A DNA stretch of 64,000 nt, from contig OY756967.1 of assembly GCA_963580455.1 (NCBI GenBank), positions 8,826,501 through 8,890,500 of the forward strand, given 5' to 3'. This document shows positions 1 to 10,881 of this stretch, piece by piece. The notes beneath the pieces are model-generated. The model searched no databases and was not told the DNA's origin. It saw only the letters and a list, made by a program, of their open reading frames with translations. Made by a program: the position numbers and the translations under genes. This stretch comes from Euonymus europaeus. Lineage: Eukaryota > Streptophyta > Magnoliopsida > Celastrales > Celastraceae. Position 1 is the first letter of the stretch, and each line of letters begins with the position of its first letter.

Positions 1-533
1 CCGCACAGAGCCGACAGAAGTCTTATGCTGACCGGAGGAGGAGACCTTTGGAGTTTGCGGTAGGCGATAAGGTTTTCTTGAAGGTTAGTCCGAGACGTGG
101 AATTCAGAGGTATAGTAAGCATGGGAAGTTGGCACCGAGATTTGTGGGGCCATTTGAGATTCTTGAGGCGGTGGGACCGGTGGCGTACCGTTTGGCACTT
201 CCACCGAAGCTTGAGAAGGTTCACAATGTATTTCATATATCAATGCTTCGGAAATATGAGCCGGATCCGTCGCATGTGATAGATTGGACTACATTGGAGG
301 TTGAAGAAGATGGGAGTTACACTCTTCAACCGATAAAAATTCTAGACCGACAGAACAAGGTCACGAGGTCGAGTGTGATTCCATTAGTAAAAGTGATGTG
401 GATGTATCACGGAGTTGAAGAAGCAACTTGGGAGTTGGAATCCAGAATGAAGGAGAAGTACCCGGAGTTGTTCGGAGATTCAGGTACGTGTGTAGTTAAA
501 TTTCGGGACGAAATTTTATTAAGGGGGGGAGGA
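1..533 (+). mobile_element. 3' end of an upstream Tekay-type Ty3/gypsy copy
   Basis: This stretch repeats the 3' internal end of the element at 2685-7641 (it matches about 7109-7641), with one difference seen (a serine codon in place of cysteine near 312). It ends in the same polypurine tract at 521-533 and runs straight into the LTR at 534. It therefore belongs to a second copy lying head-to-tail upstream and sharing that LTR. The rest of that copy lies outside the window. Confidence 0.9.
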
Positions 534-581
534 TGTGAAATCCCGACCCAAAAATTTAGTTTTGAGTCGAGTTACGGATGA
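3..581 (+). CDS. Partial gypsy pol: C-terminal integrase and chromodomain
   Basis: The frame is open from the window edge to a stop at 579-581. It encodes the last ~192 residues of a Ty3/gypsy polyprotein: the tail of integrase with the GPFEILE and YRLALP motifs, then a chromodomain-like end with VPL/IPLVKV, W and EEATWELE motifs. In Tekay-type elements this tail is thought to steer integration to heterochromatin. The reading frame crosses the polypurine tract and ends 48 bases inside the LTR, exactly as in the downstream copy. There is no start codon because the 5' part is outside the window. It is almost identical to the pol end at 7111-7689. Confidence 0.88.
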   Translation, partial: AQSRQKSYADRRRRPLEFAVGDKVFLKVSPRRGIQRYSKHGKLAPRFVGPFEILEAVGPVAYRLALPPKLEKVHNVFHISMLRKYEPDPSHVIDWTTLEVEEDGSYTLQPIKILDRQNKVTRSSVIPLVKVMWMYHGVEEATWELESRMKEKYPELFGDSGTCVVKFRDEILLRGGGCEIPTQKFSFESSYG

Positions 582-744
582 TTTGTGAAGTACGGCATTT
601 TGGAAAAATAGTTTTGAACTTGGTTCGGTAAATGGGTCATAACTTTTAGTGTACATGTCCGTTTTGGGCCCGTAATATATCAAATCGAAGCTTAGACCGA
701 GCCGGAAAATAAATTTGAGAAAAAACTGGGTTCTGTGAACAGTA

Positions 745-924
745 ATCCGTCCGGACGGATAATTGAGCGTCCGGACGGATTTGTCTAGAATCAAGGCAGT
801 GAGTTCTGTGAACAGTAATCCGTCCGGACGGATAATTGGGCGTCCGGACGGATTTGCCTAGAGGAAGGGCAGTGGGTTACGGGAACAGTAATCCGTCCGG
901 ACGGCCACTTAGGGCGTCCGGACG
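745..924. promoter_or_regulatory. Six CGTCCGGACG palindromes in three 73-bp units
   Basis: The perfect 10-base palindrome CGTCCGGACG occurs at 748, 768, 821, 841, 894 and 915. It comes in pairs 20-21 bp apart, and pairs recur every 73 bp. Several copies extend to the 16-base palindrome ATCCGTCCGGACGGAT. The array is just upstream of the GA-rich tract that could mark a transcribed leader, so an upstream promoter or protein-binding role is plausible, but that is inference. The right LTR has the same array from 7856. Confidence 0.6.
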
Positions 925-1123
925 GCTGTCGGGAAAATCAGATATTAAGCCCAGAATTTGACATTTTCTGCATAAAATTCTTGGAGAAGCCCGAGTAGAG
1001 AGAGAAAGAGAGAGAGAGAAGAAGAGAGAGAAGGAGGTTTTAGCAAGAGATTGGCATGGAGATTGTGGATTGGAGACTCTTGAAGCTTGGCATGGAAGAT
1101 TCAAGCTTGATTTGGGTGATTTG

Positions 1124-2198
1124 GTAAGTTTTTCTTAGTTTTTGGAAATTCTAGGTTTTTCTAGATTTGTTAGATTCTTGAAGAGTTGAGTGCTATGCTT
1201 TAGATATGTTGTTTATAGGTTGATTTTGGATGTTTATGTAGATTGGTTCATGATTTGGAGTTGATTTGAGCTTGGGTTGAGATTGAAGATTTTTAGAGGA
1301 ATTTCTAGAGAGAGAAAGTAAGTGTTTATGATTTTGTTGATTAAATTGTGATTGATATGATAATATGGAATTTTTGGATTAATTATATGAGTTCCATTTG
1401 ATGTGAATCGATAGGTTGGGAGAACCAAGGGTTAAAACCCTAAATTTGAGAATTTGTGTAGTTGGCTCGGAACGAGGTAGGGGATTTCCAACCTTTGTTT
1501 CTATAATTCGTTATTGTTGCCTAAATAGCGTTTCGATTCTTCATTGGTCGCCATTATTTGAGTTTCCGCCTTAATTGCTTCTAAGGGGAAACGAGCCTTG
1601 TGTGGATTATTGTTTGATGTTGAATGTTGCATGACCCGATTTTGTGTTCCGTCATTTACGGTCACGTTGTGATTTTCCGTTCATGCATCATGGTAGTTAT
1701 GTAAAATATATAGGATGTTCATATATACTTATCTATTCGTCATGACATGTCATAATGCATTAGAGATGCATGGGGGACTCGGGTATGGACTCGGGAACCC
1801 TTAAGTTACTTGAAAGCCACATGGGAGGATGGCAAGGTGAAGGTTGTTATCACCAAGTCACGTGAACTCCATGTGGGGTAACGCACTAAGGGTAGGGTCG
1901 AGAGTGACTTGCCTTGTTGGGTGCGGGCGTGATAGGTTCACACAACCGGATGATCCTAGGAGTGGTTGGTTGTGGTGAGCTTGCTCCCGGGCAATATTAC
2001 ATTGAGTTGCAATGGTATTGTGGTTGTTATGCTCCGAAAGGGTCGATCCGGGTAAATGTTGATGTGAAATTGTTGAGTATACGTTCATGTGGTAGGTACA
2101 TATTGATGCATTACTCCCTTCGGTTCTGCCTATATCAATGTTTACTTCTTTACCCTACTGAGCTTCTAGCTCACTCCTTTACTTTCTTCCTTTCACAG
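1124..2198 (+). other. Putative intron inside the LTR
   Basis: GTAAGT at 1124 follows a GA-rich leader-like tract. A strong pyrimidine run ending CACAG at 2198 precedes GAGATACTGGTAC. The same donor and acceptor contexts are kept in the diverged LTRs at 58841 (59385-60478) and 61032 (61565-62858), and in the right LTR (8230-9304). If used, it would be a 5' leader intron of about 1.1 kb. No transcript evidence is available from sequence alone. Confidence 0.35.
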
Positions 2199-2687
2199 GA
2201 GATACTGGTACAGGTACCGGTGATGCGGATCGGTGAGCGGGACGTGACATGGATGGCCCTGGATAAGATAGAGTGCTAGAGATATACTCTATGCATGTGG
2301 GTTTATGTAGTATATCTATGTTGAGAGAATATAACCATTTAGCACGGTTGTGCTTTTATGTGGATGTGGATGTTGAATTCTGGTTATATTTGATGCTATA
2401 AAAATCTGTGTGTGGATTTATATGTGATGCCATCAGTTTGTGCATGCTGGTAGTGGATGGCCTGAGGCCTAGGGTCAGGATTGCATGTGGTTGAGGCCTG
2501 AGGCCTATGTTTGCTAGGTTGCTAGTGTGATGTTGTTGTTGCTGCGTTTCTGATGCAGGTGGGCACTCTCCGATATACGGGGAGGTGCCGCCGGATTTCC
2601 GGTTGATCCCGGATGTTCACACTAGTGACCTAGGAAGGGTGAGGAGAGAGCACCCAGTCGCGTCTCCGGAAACGGGGAGTGACAATT

Positions 2688-2699
2688 TGGTATCAGAGC
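2688..2699 (+). other. Primer binding site, tRNA-Met type
   Basis: TGGTATCAGAGC lies three bases after the LTR end and is complementary to the 3' end of plant initiator tRNA-Met, the usual primer of Tekay and many other plant LTR elements. It would prime minus-strand DNA synthesis. Confidence 0.9.
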
Positions 2700-2859
2700 G
2701 AGGTTTACGGCTCTTTATAGGATCTGGGGTGTTGGGTCCTAGTTGTAGAGTAGTACATTCCAGGCCATGTCACGACTGCTGCTGATCCGGTATGTTTTCC
2801 TTTCCCACTAAATCCTCGTTTGAGTAGTGTATTAAATAGTATTATCTGTTGCCATGCAG

Positions 2860-3939
2860 ATGAATACTCGTAGTACTGTGCGATCTGATAGTACAGCTGA
2901 GATACCTCGTGGCGAAGGCCAACCAGGGACAGGTAGAGGCCGAGTTTGAGGCCGTGGTAGAAGTGCGGGGCGAGTGGCTAGACGCACACCGAGTACTGAG
3001 GGTTCAGTTTCGAGAGTGGACCCTGATGTGAGAGATGAGGAGATAGTTCAGGAGGGACTACCGACTGATAATGTAGCCCAGCAAGCACCACCTGTGGTGC
3101 AGGTTGCGCCTGTTACTACAGGGAGGCAACCAGTGACGATGGAGGATATTGCTAGCTTCAAGATGAGTATGGCGCAGACACAAGCGCAGACAATAGCACA
3201 GGCTGTGGCACAGGCGATGGGTGCAACTGGCATCCATACAGAGGGAGTTGTACCAGAGGCTACAACTGAGGTAGCAGCAGTACCTAGAGCTGGGAGAGGG
3301 ATGTATGAGGTGGACCGATTGAGGATGACTACTCCTCCAACCTTTTCTGGAGATGGAACGGGAGTAGGGGCGGAGGAGTGGTTCAATCAGCTGAGTATGA
3401 GGATGGACACTCTTGAGATACCCGATGAGAGACGGGTGAAGTTTGTGTTCTACTACTTGAGTGGTGCGGCCTATGAATGGTGGATGTCTATGGGTCAGAG
3501 ACGGAATGAGCTGACTAGGACTTCGTTTGAGCAGCTGTTTATGCAGAAGTTTGTGCCAAGGCCTCTGCAAACGGAGAAGGCCAAGCAGTTCTTGGATTTA
3601 TTGCAGACACCGGAGATGACGGTGTCTCAGTACACCAAACAATTCGAAGAGTTATACCGGTATGGGAAGGAGTTTGCTCCAACTGATGTGAAGAAGGCAG
3701 TGAGGTACCGAGATGGGTTGCTTCCTAGTCTTGGTAGGATGGTGATGGCCACTAGGGTGGTATCATATCAGGACACAGTGGAGATGGCTCTCGATTTTGA
3801 GTTGAGTGAGAAAAGTGAAGCTCAGAGGAAGCGTCCAGTGAGTGAGGGTAGTAGTGGTGGTGGTGGTAGTAGCCACAAGAAACCGAGGATGGTTTTTCGT
3901 CAACAGAGAGGGGACCAAGGCAAGGGTCCAAGGCCATAA
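2860..3939 (+). pseudogene. gag region of gypsy polyprotein, two premature stops
   Basis: The ATG at 2860 matches the start used by the related element at 63583 (both begin with an MxTR motif). The frame meets a TGA at 2947-2949 in an RG-rich stretch and reopens to run through 2974-3939. There it carries an Ala/Gln-rich segment and a retrotransposon gag domain (EEWFNQL, YYLSGAAYEWW, FVPRPLQ, YTKQFEELYRY). It stops at TAA 3937-3939, immediately before the zinc knuckles. Everything downstream is in the same frame, so gag and pol were once one polyprotein. Gag would form the capsid-like particle packaging the RNA. Both stops fit single C-to-T changes (from CGA and CAA), common in methylated repeats. 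Confidence 0.85.
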
Positions 3940-6900
3940 TGGAGCAAGACAGCATGCTTCAAGTGTGGGAAGGAGGGGCACAAGGCAAGTGAGTGCAGGC
4001 TTCTTGGGTTTAAGTGCTTTGGGTGTGGCAAGTTGGGTCACAAATTGAGTGAATGTTCGGAGGGCAATCAGAGAGCACAACAACAGAGCATACCGGGAGT
4101 ACCACCTCCGGCTCTTCCTTCCAATGTTCCCTCAGGAGGAAGGGGGCGGGGTGGGACTCGTCAGCCACAGCAGCAGCAGAATGCACTGGTAGAGGGACGT
4201 GTCTTTTCATTGGGACATCAGGAGGCACAGGAGCATCCCAACTTCATTGGAGGTACATTTTTGATTTCAAATTGTTGGGCCAGAGTCTTGTTTGATTCTG
4301 GAGCTACCTCATCATTTATTACTAGTTCGTTAGCGAACGCACTAGCGGTAGAAATTTCGCCGATTAGAAGAATGTTTACGGTGTCCTCACCATTTGGGCA
4401 CTTTACCACGTTGGAGGGGGTGGTGTTCGGATGTGAGTGTCGGTTTGGAGAAATATCTCTACAAGCCGATTTGTATGTGTTAGATTTCAAAGACTTCGAT
4501 GTGATACTCGGAGTTGATTGGTTGACAAAGCACCAAGGAGTGCTTGATTTTTGGCAAAGGAGGATCACTCTTAGAGTACCGGAGGGTGGGGTGATTCAGT
4601 TGAGGGGATCGAAGGGGATTCCATGCCCACATTTCATGGATAATCCTTCGTATCAGGATTGTAGGGTAGCAAGTTTGGTGACGTCGGCTCCTAAAGGAGA
4701 TGTGAGTACTATGATTCGGGTAGTGGAAGAATTTATGGATGTATTTCTGGAAGAGTTGTCGGGATTACCTCCGAAGAGAGAGATTGACTTTGCTATTGAG
4801 TTGCATCCGAATGTCAAGCCGATTTCGATTCCGCCATATCGGATGGCTCCAGCAGAGTTGAAGGAATTGAGTTCTCAATTAGAGGAGTTGCAAGATTTGG
4901 GATTCATTAGACCGAGTGTGTCCCCGTGGGGAGCACCGGTGTTGTTCGTCAAGAAGAAAGACGAAAGTTTGAGGATGTGTATTGATTATAGGCAGTTGAA
5001 TAAGGTTACAGTGAGGAATAAGTATCCATTGCCTAGGATCAATGATTTGTTTGACCAATTGAGAGGTGCTAGACATTTCTCTAAGATTGATTTGAGGTCG
5101 GGTTATCATCAGTTGAGGATTAAGGAGGAAGATATCCAGAAAACAGCGTTTAGAACTCGTTATGGGCATTATGAGTTTCTTGTGATGCCGTTTGGGTTGA
5201 CAAATGCCCCAGCGGTGTTCATGGACCTAATGCAAAGGGTTCTTAGACCGTTTTTGGATAACTTTGTGGTGGTTTTTATAGATGATATATTGATTTATTC
5301 TCCTACGGAGGAAGAGCATGAGGAACATTTGAAGGTAGTGTTACAGACATTGAGAGAGAATCAACTGTATGCTAAATTGAGTAAGTGTGAATTTTGGGCC
5401 ACGGAGGTGAAGTTCCTAGGCCATGTGATCACTCAAGAAGGCATAGCGGTTGATTACTCCAAAGTTGAGTCGGTTTTGAGTTGGGAAAGACCAAAGAATG
5501 TGACGGAGATCCGGAGTTTCCTAGGGTTGGCAGGTTACTATCGGAGGTTTATTGAGGACTTCTCAAGAGTTGCTTCGCCGATGACGCAGCACACGAAGAA
5601 GGGTACACCGTTTGTGTGGACAGACGAATGTGAGGCCGCATTTGAAGAGTTGAAGAAGAGGTTGACAACACCTCCAGTGTTAGTAGTTCCGGAGAGGAAT
5701 GTTGGCTATCAGGTGTATTGCGATGCGTCTGGAGTCGGTTTAGGTTGTGTGTTGATGCAACAGGGCCGAGTGATAGAGTATGGTTCAAGATTGCTAAAGA
5801 CACATGAGAGGAATTATCCAGTGCATGATCTGGAGTTGGCGGCAGTGGTATTTGCTCTTAAGCAGTGGAGGTACTATCTCTACGGAGAGACGTTTGAGGT
5901 GTTCTCGGATCACAAAAGCCTCAAGTACCTATTCACCCAAAAAGAGTTGAACTTACGGCAAAGGCGGTGGATGGAGTACTTGGAGGATTTTGATTTTAAT
6001 TTGCAATACCATCCTGGTAAAGCAAATGTGGTTGCGGATGCATTGAGTAGGAAGCAGAGAGTTGCTAGCCTATTTATGCATGAGTGGAAAATTGTGGAAA
6101 CAATCAATGAGTTTGGATTGGAGTTGAGGAGTCAAGAGGAAAAGGTGCATTTGTGTTCTATGACTTCGAGACCTATGATGGTTCAGAAGGTTATAGATGC
6201 ACAAAATGGAGATCATACATTTGATATGATTGATGAGAGTCTTGGATGGGTTCGAGGGAATGATGGTGGAGTACGATATGCGGGAAGGTTAGTGGTTCCC
6301 AAAGATGATGAGTTGAGACAGGAGATTCTAAGGGAAGCACATCATTCTTGGTTTGCTATGCATCCCGGGGGTACGAAGATGTACCGAGACTTGAAGCAGA
6401 GTTTCTGGTGGAAGGGTATGAAGGCCGATGTTGCTAGATTTGTGACAAAGTGTCTTACTTGTCAACAAGTGAAGGCAGAACATCAGAGACCAGCTGGATT
6501 GTTGCAACCATTACCAGTAGCGGAATGGAAGTGGGAGAAGATCACAATGGACTTTGTGACGGCATTGCCAATGACTCAGAGGAGGCATGATGCGGTTTGG
6601 GTGATAGTGGACAGATTGACTAAGTCTGCACACTTCTTACCCATGAACAAGACGGATTCATTGGAGACCTTGAGTATTATGTATGTCAAGGAGATTGTGA
6701 GACTTCACGGAATTCCATTATCTATTGTGTCGGACCGAGACCCGAGGTTCACAGGTAGATTCTGGAGTAGTTTACAGGAGGCATTGGGAACGAAGTTGGA
6801 TTTCTCTACAGCATATCATCCTCAGAGTGATGGACAGAGTGAGAGAACCATACAGGTTTTGGAGGATATGCTACGGGCATGTGTAGTTGATTTAGGAGGA

Positions 6901-7689
6901 AGTTGGGATCGGTACTTACATTTGGCGGAGTTTGTGTATAACAACTCTTTCCAAACTAGTATCGGAATGGCACCTTACGAGGCACTCTACGGGAGGCCTT
7001 GTAGGTCGCCTTTGTGTTGGGCAGAGGTTGGTGAGAAAGTTGTGTCAGGACCGGAGATGGTCAAAGAAGCACGAGAGAGAGTTAATGAGATACGAAAGCG
7101 GTTGATCACCGCACAGAGCCGACAGAAGTCTTATGCTGACCGGAGGAGGAGACCTTTGGAGTTTGCGGTAGGCGATAAGGTTTTCTTGAAGGTTAGTCCG
7201 AGACGTGGAATTCAGAGGTATAGTAAGCATGGGAAGTTGGCACCGAGATTTGTGGGGCCATTTGAGATTCTTGAGGCGGTGGGACCGGTGGCGTACCGTT
7301 TGGCACTTCCACCGAAGCTTGAGAAGGTTCACAATGTATTTCATATATCAATGCTTCGGAAATATGAGCCGGATCCGTCGCATGTGATAGATTGGACTAC
7401 ATTGGAGGTTGAAGAAGATGGGTGTTACACTCTTCAACCGATAAAAATTCTAGACCGACAGAACAAGGTCACGAGGTCGAGTGTGATTCCATTAGTAAAA
7501 GTGATGTGGATGTATCACGGAGTTGAAGAAGCAACTTGGGAGTTGGAATCCAGAATGAAGGAGAAGTACCCGGAGTTGTTCGGAGATTCAGGTACGTGTG
7601 TAGTTAAATTTCGGGACGAAATTTTATTAAGGGGGGGAGGATGTGAAATCCCGACCCAAAAATTTAGTTTTGAGTCGAGTTACGGATGA
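3940..7689 (+). CDS. Gypsy pol: protease, RT, RNase H, integrase, chromodomain
   Basis: The frame is open for about 1250 codons from the gag stop; there is no dedicated start codon. It opens with two CCHC zinc knuckles ([14 protein letters not shown] and [14 protein letters not shown]). The aspartic protease site DSGA is at about 4294. Reverse transcriptase follows (YPLPRI, GYHQLRI, FGLTNAP), with catalytic FIDD at 5275-5286. RNase H starts with YCDAS at 5716 and includes SDHKSL and [14 protein letters not shown]. Integrase has its HHCC finger near 6340-6465 and core DDE residues in TMDF, SDRDPRF and DGQSER. A chromodomain-like tail ([14 protein letters not shown]) ends it. The stop lies 48 bases inside the 3' LTR. 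All catalytic motifs I checked are intact, so the polymerase part looks functional although gag is broken. Confidence 0.93.
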   Translation, partial: WSKTACFKCGKEGHKASECRLLGFKCFGCGKLGHKLSECSEGNQRAQQQSIPGVPPPALPSNVPSGGRGRGGTRQPQQQQNALVEGRVFSLGHQEAQEHPNFIGGTFLISNCWARVLFDSGATSSFITSSLANALAVEISPIRRMFTVSSPFGHFTTLEGVVFGCECRFGEISLQADLYVLDFKDFDVILGVDWLTKHQGVLDFWQRRITLRVPEGGVIQLRGSKGIPCPHFMDNPSYQDCRVASLVTSAPKGDVSTMIRVVEEFMDVFLEELSGLPPKREIDFAIELHPNVKPISIPPYRMAPAELKELSSQLEELQDLGFIRPSVSPWGAPVLFVKKKDESLRMCIDYRQLNKVTVRNKYPLPRINDLFDQLRGARHFSKIDLRSGYHQLRIKEEDIQKTAFRTRYGHYEFLVMPFGLTNAPAVFMDLMQRVLRPFLDNFVVVFIDDILIYSPTEEEHEEHLKVVLQTLRENQLYAKLSKCEFWATEVKFLGHVITQEGIAVDYSKVESVLSWERPKNVTEIRSFLGLAGYYRRFIEDFSRVASPMTQHTKKGTPFVWTDECEAAFEELKKRLTTPPVLVVPERNVGYQVYCDASGVGLGCVLMQQGRVIEYGSRLLKTHERNYPVHDLELAAVVFALKQWRYYLYGETFEVFSDHKSLKYLFTQKELNLRQRRWMEYLEDFDFNLQYHPGKANVVADALSRKQRVASLFMHEWKIVETINEFGLELRSQEEKVHLCSMTSRPMMVQKVIDAQNGDHTFDMIDESLGWVRGNDGGVRYAGRLVVPKDDELRQEILREAHHSWFAMHPGGTKMYRDLKQSFWWKGMKADVARFVTKCLTCQQVKAEHQRPAGLLQPLPVAEWKWEKITMDFVTALPMTQRRHDAVWVIVDRLTKSAHFLPMNKTDSLETLSIMYVKEIVRLHGIPLSIVSDRDPRFTGRFWSSLQEALGTKLDFSTAYHPQSDGQSERTIQVLEDMLRACVVDLGGSWDRYLHLAEFVYNNSFQTSIGMAPYEALYGRPCRSPLCWAEVGEKVVSGPEMVKEARERVNEIRKRLITAQSRQKSYADRRRRPLEFAVGDKVFLKVSPRRGIQRYSKHGKLAPRFVGPFEILEAVGPVAYRLALPPKLEKVHNVFHISMLRKYEPDPSHVIDWTTLEVEEDGCYTLQPIKILDRQNKVTRSSVIPLVKVMWMYHGVEEATWELESRMKEKYPELFGDSGTCVVKFRDEILLRGGGCEIPTQKFSFESSYG
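7629..7641 (+). other. Polypurine tract
   Basis: AAGGGGGGGAGGA directly abuts the 3' LTR start at 7642. It is the plus-strand priming site and lies inside the pol reading frame. The equivalent tract of the upstream copy is 521-533. Confidence 0.9.
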
Positions 7690-9790
7690 TTTGTGAAGTA
7701 CGGCATTTTGGAAAAATAGTTTTGAACTTGGTTCGGTAAATGGGTCATAACTTTTAGTGTACATGTCCGTTTTCGGCCCGTAATATATCAAATCGAAGCT
7801 TAGACCGAGCCGGAAAATAAATTTGGGAAAATACTGGGTTCTGTGAACAGTAATCCGTCCGGACGGATAATTGAGCGTCCGGACGGATTTGCCTAGAATC
7901 AAGGCAGTGAGTTTTGTGAACAGTAATCCGTCCGGACGGATAATTGGGCGTCCGGACGGATTTGCCTAGAGGAAGGGCAGTGGGTTACGGGAACAGTAAT
8001 CCGTCCGGACGGCCACTTAGGGCGTCCGGACGGCTGTCGGGAAAATCAGATATTAAGCCCAGAATTTGACATTTTCTGCATACAATTCTTGGAGAAGCCC
8101 GAGTAGAGAGGGAAAGAGAGAGAGAAGAAGAGAGAGAAGGAGGTTTTAGCAAGAGATTGGCTTGGAGATTGTGGATTGGAGACTCTTGAAGCTTGGCATG
8201 GAAGATTCAAGCTTGATTTGGGTGATTTGGTAAGTTTTTCTTAGTTTTTGGAAATTCTAGGTTTTTCTAGATTTGTTAGATTCTTGAAGAGTTGAGTGCT
8301 ATGCTTTAGATATGTTGTTTATAGGTTGATTTTGGATGTTTATGTAGATTGGTTCATGATTTGGAGTTGATTTGAGCTTGGGTTGAGATTGAAGATTTTT
8401 AGAGGAATTTCTAGAGAGAGAAAGTAAGTGTTTATGATTTTGTTGATTAAATTGTGATTGATATGATAATATGGAATTTTTGGATTAATTATATGAGTTC
8501 GATTTGATGTGAATCGATAGGTTGGGAGAACCAAGGGTTAAAACCCTAAATTTGAGAATTTGTGTAGTTGGCTCGGAACGAGGTAGGGGATTTCCAACCT
8601 TTGTTTCTATAATTCGTTATTGTTGCCTAAATAGCGTTTCGATTCTTCATTGGTCGCCATTATTTGAGTTTCCGCCTTAATTGCTTCTAAGGGGAAACGA
8701 GCCTTGTGTGGATTATTGTTTGATGTTGAATGTTGCATGACCCGATTTTGTGTTCCGTCATTTACGGTCACGTTGTGATTTTCCGTTCATGCATCATGGT
8801 AGTTATGTAAAATATATAGGATGTTCATATATACTTATCTATTCGGCATGACATGTCATAATGCATTAGAGATGCATGGGGGACTCGGGTATGGACTCGG
8901 GAACCCTTAAGTTACTTGAAAGCCACATGGGAGGATGGCAAGGTGAAGGTTGTTATCACCAAGTCACGTGAACTCCATGTGGGGTAACGCACTAAGGGTA
9001 GGGTCGAGAGTGACTTGCCTTGTTGGGTGCGGGCGTGATAGGTTCACACAACCGGATGATCCTAGGAGTGGTTGGTTGTGGTGAGCTTGCTCCCGGGCAA
9101 TATTACATTGAGTTGCAATGGTATTGTGGTTGTTATGCTCCGAAAGGGTCGATCCGGGTAAATGTTGATGTGAAATTGTTGAGTATACGTTCATGTGGTA
9201 GGTACATATTGATGCATTACTCCCTTCGGTTCTGCCTATATCAATGTTTACTTCTTTACCCTACTGAGCTTCTAGCTCACTCCTTTACTTTCTTCCTTTC
9301 ACAGGAGATACTGGTACAGGTACCGGTGATGCGGATCGGTGAGCGGGACGTGACATGGATGGCCCTGGATAAGATAGAGTGCTAGAGATATACTCTATGC
9401 ATGTGGGTTTATGTAGTATATCTATGTTGAGAGAATATAACCATTTAGCACGGTTGTGCTTTTATGTGGATGTGGATGTTGAATTCTGGTTATATTTGAT
9501 GCTATAAAAATCTGTGTGTGGATTTATATGTGATGCCATCAGTTTGTGCATGCTGGTAGTGGATGGCCTGAGGCCTAGGGTCAGGATTGCATGTGGTTGA
9601 GGCCTGAGGCCTATGTTTGCTAGGTTGCTAGTGTGATGTTGTTGTTGCTGCGTTTCTGATGCAGGTGGGCACTCTCCGATATACGGGGAGGTGCCGCCGG
9701 ATTTCCGGTTGATCCCGGATGTTCACACTAGTGACCTAGGAAGGGTGCGGAGAGAGCACCCAGTCGCGTCTCCGGAAACGGGGCATGACA
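7642..9790 (+). repeat. Right LTR of the Tekay-type element
   Basis: It has TGTGAAATCC...CATGACA termini and 2149 bp, almost identical to 534-2684. Differences seen include a shorter GA run near 8110, single changes near 7776, 8162, 8500 and 8846, and a different final octamer. It carries the same palindrome array (first core at 7856), donor (8230), acceptor (to 9304) and GGCCTGAGGCC motifs. Confidence 0.92.
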
Positions 9791-10259
9791 GTGCATACAA
9801 AATTTCACTTATAACTGAGGTCATTTGGTCATTCAATTTGATCATGCAAATCTCAACTAGCCCAGTTTAATGACTGCACAGGTGAATTTATTTCAACAGA
9901 CAAATTGAACCTGATAAACTTAAAATTGACTTGACCTGACACTATTTGACAATGAAAAATTCCAGAGTGTCTTAAATAATTTTAAGAACAAGAATCAAGT
10001 CAATCAGAGCTCATATGAATAAGTTATGACTGTTCAACCAACGTGTGCACAGTGTGATGTTGTGACAGATTTTAGCATCGAAAAATAAGTCAGTCCAGAT
10101 TCATCCAATTTATATCAAACATGATCAAACATGATTCCAAAAATATATAATGAAGCTTAAATCAGTAGATATAATTTATTTCATGATTTATCCAAATTCA
10201 TCCAAAGTTAAGCACAATCAAATAGTCCAATATGTATTTTTGCATCAAAACACAAATGT
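9791..10259. other. Unassigned AT-rich spacer
   Basis: There are 469 bp between the right LTR and the truncated gypsy copy. I recognise no coding motif, LTR end or satellite in it on either strand. It does not look like the missing end of the hAT relic beyond 12150. It could be the DNA into which the elements inserted. Confidence 0.5.
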
Positions 10260-10881
10260 AGGACTTATGGTCCAACAAGAATCTCGAGAGAGAGTTGATG
10301 AGATCCTGAAGCGGTTGATCACCGCGCAGAGCCGACAGAAGTCTTATGCTGACCGGAGAAGGAGACCTTTGGAGTTCGCTATAGGCGATAAGATTTTCTT
10401 GAAGGTTAGTCCAAGACGGGGGATTCAGAGGTATAGCAAACATGGGAAGTTAGCACCGAGATTTGTGGGGCCATTTGAGATTTTGGAGACAGTTGGACCG
10501 ATGGCGTACCGTTTGGCACTTCCACCGAAGCTTGAGAAGGTTCACAATGTATTCCATGTATCAATGCTTCGGAAATATGAGCCGGATCCGTCGCATATGA
10601 TAGATTGGACTACGTTGGAAGTTGAAGAAGATGGGAGTTACACTCTTCAACCGGTAAAAATTCTAGACCGACAAAACAAGGTCACGAGGTCGAGTGTGAT
10701 TCCATTAGTAAAAGTGATGTGGATGTATCACGGAGTTGAAGAAGCAACTTGGGAGTTGGAATCCAGAATGAAGGAGAAGTACCCGGAGTTGTTCGGAGAT
10801 TCAAGTACGTGTGTACTTAAATTTCGGGACGAAATTTTATTAAGGGGGGAAGGATGTGAAACCCTGACCCAAAAATTTTAG
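10260..10881 (+). pseudogene. Truncated gypsy pol (integrase end, chromodomain)
   Basis: The frame joins an unrelated ~37-residue stretch from 10150 to the pol tail beginning around RERVDEILKRL. It then follows the main element closely through [15 protein letters not shown] and EEATWELE to a TAG at 10879-10881, 27 bases inside the LTR. It lacks the integrase catalytic core, so it cannot be active. The ATG at 10150 lies in flanking DNA and is not a genuine retrotransposon start. Confidence 0.85.

Larger units (their letters stand above)
534..2684 (+). repeat. Long terminal repeat (shared left LTR)
   Basis: It begins TGTGAAATCC directly after the polypurine tract and ends GTGACA just before the primer binding site, giving TG...CA termini and 2151 bp. 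Inside, in order, are a palindrome array (745-924), a GA-rich tract near 990-1035, a candidate splice donor at 1124, a pyrimidine-rich candidate acceptor ending 2198, and two copies of GGCCTGAGGCC near 2459 and 2495. The open frames in this LTR are not conserved genes. Confidence 0.92.
534..9790 (+). mobile_element. Near-complete Tekay-type Ty3/gypsy retrotransposon
   Basis: The order is LTR 534-2684, PBS 2688-2699, gag-pol 2860-7689, PPT 7629-7641 and LTR 7642-9790. Domain order within pol is protease, RT, RNase H, integrase and chromodomain, which defines Ty3/gypsy. The C-terminal tail resembles the Tekay/Del lineage. Comparing the two LTRs by eye shows roughly a dozen substitutions and one short GA indel in ~2150 bp, so the insertion is young. 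No target-site duplication can be tested, because the left LTR abuts another copy. Two premature stops in gag make it non-autonomous as it stands. Confidence 0.92.

Noticed and set aside
1914..2279. 121-codon frame in the LTR, repeated at 9020-9385
   Set aside because: Both copies are the same young LTR, so identity says nothing. The frame is broken in the older LTR at 10855 and in the 58841 LTR.
2396..2405. CTATAAAAAT as the LTR TATA box
   Set aside because: Possible, but it lies downstream of the GA-rich tract and of the conserved donor/acceptor pair, and I did not see it kept in the 58841 and 61032 LTRs. I left it out.
5275..5286. FIDD instead of the YxDD box in reverse transcriptase
   Set aside because: FIDD is a normal form in plant Ty3/gypsy elements and both catalytic aspartates are present.
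9791..10259. Continuation of the hAT relic beyond the truncated gypsy copy
   Set aside because: Reverse-strand translation showed no transposase motif, so I could not support it.
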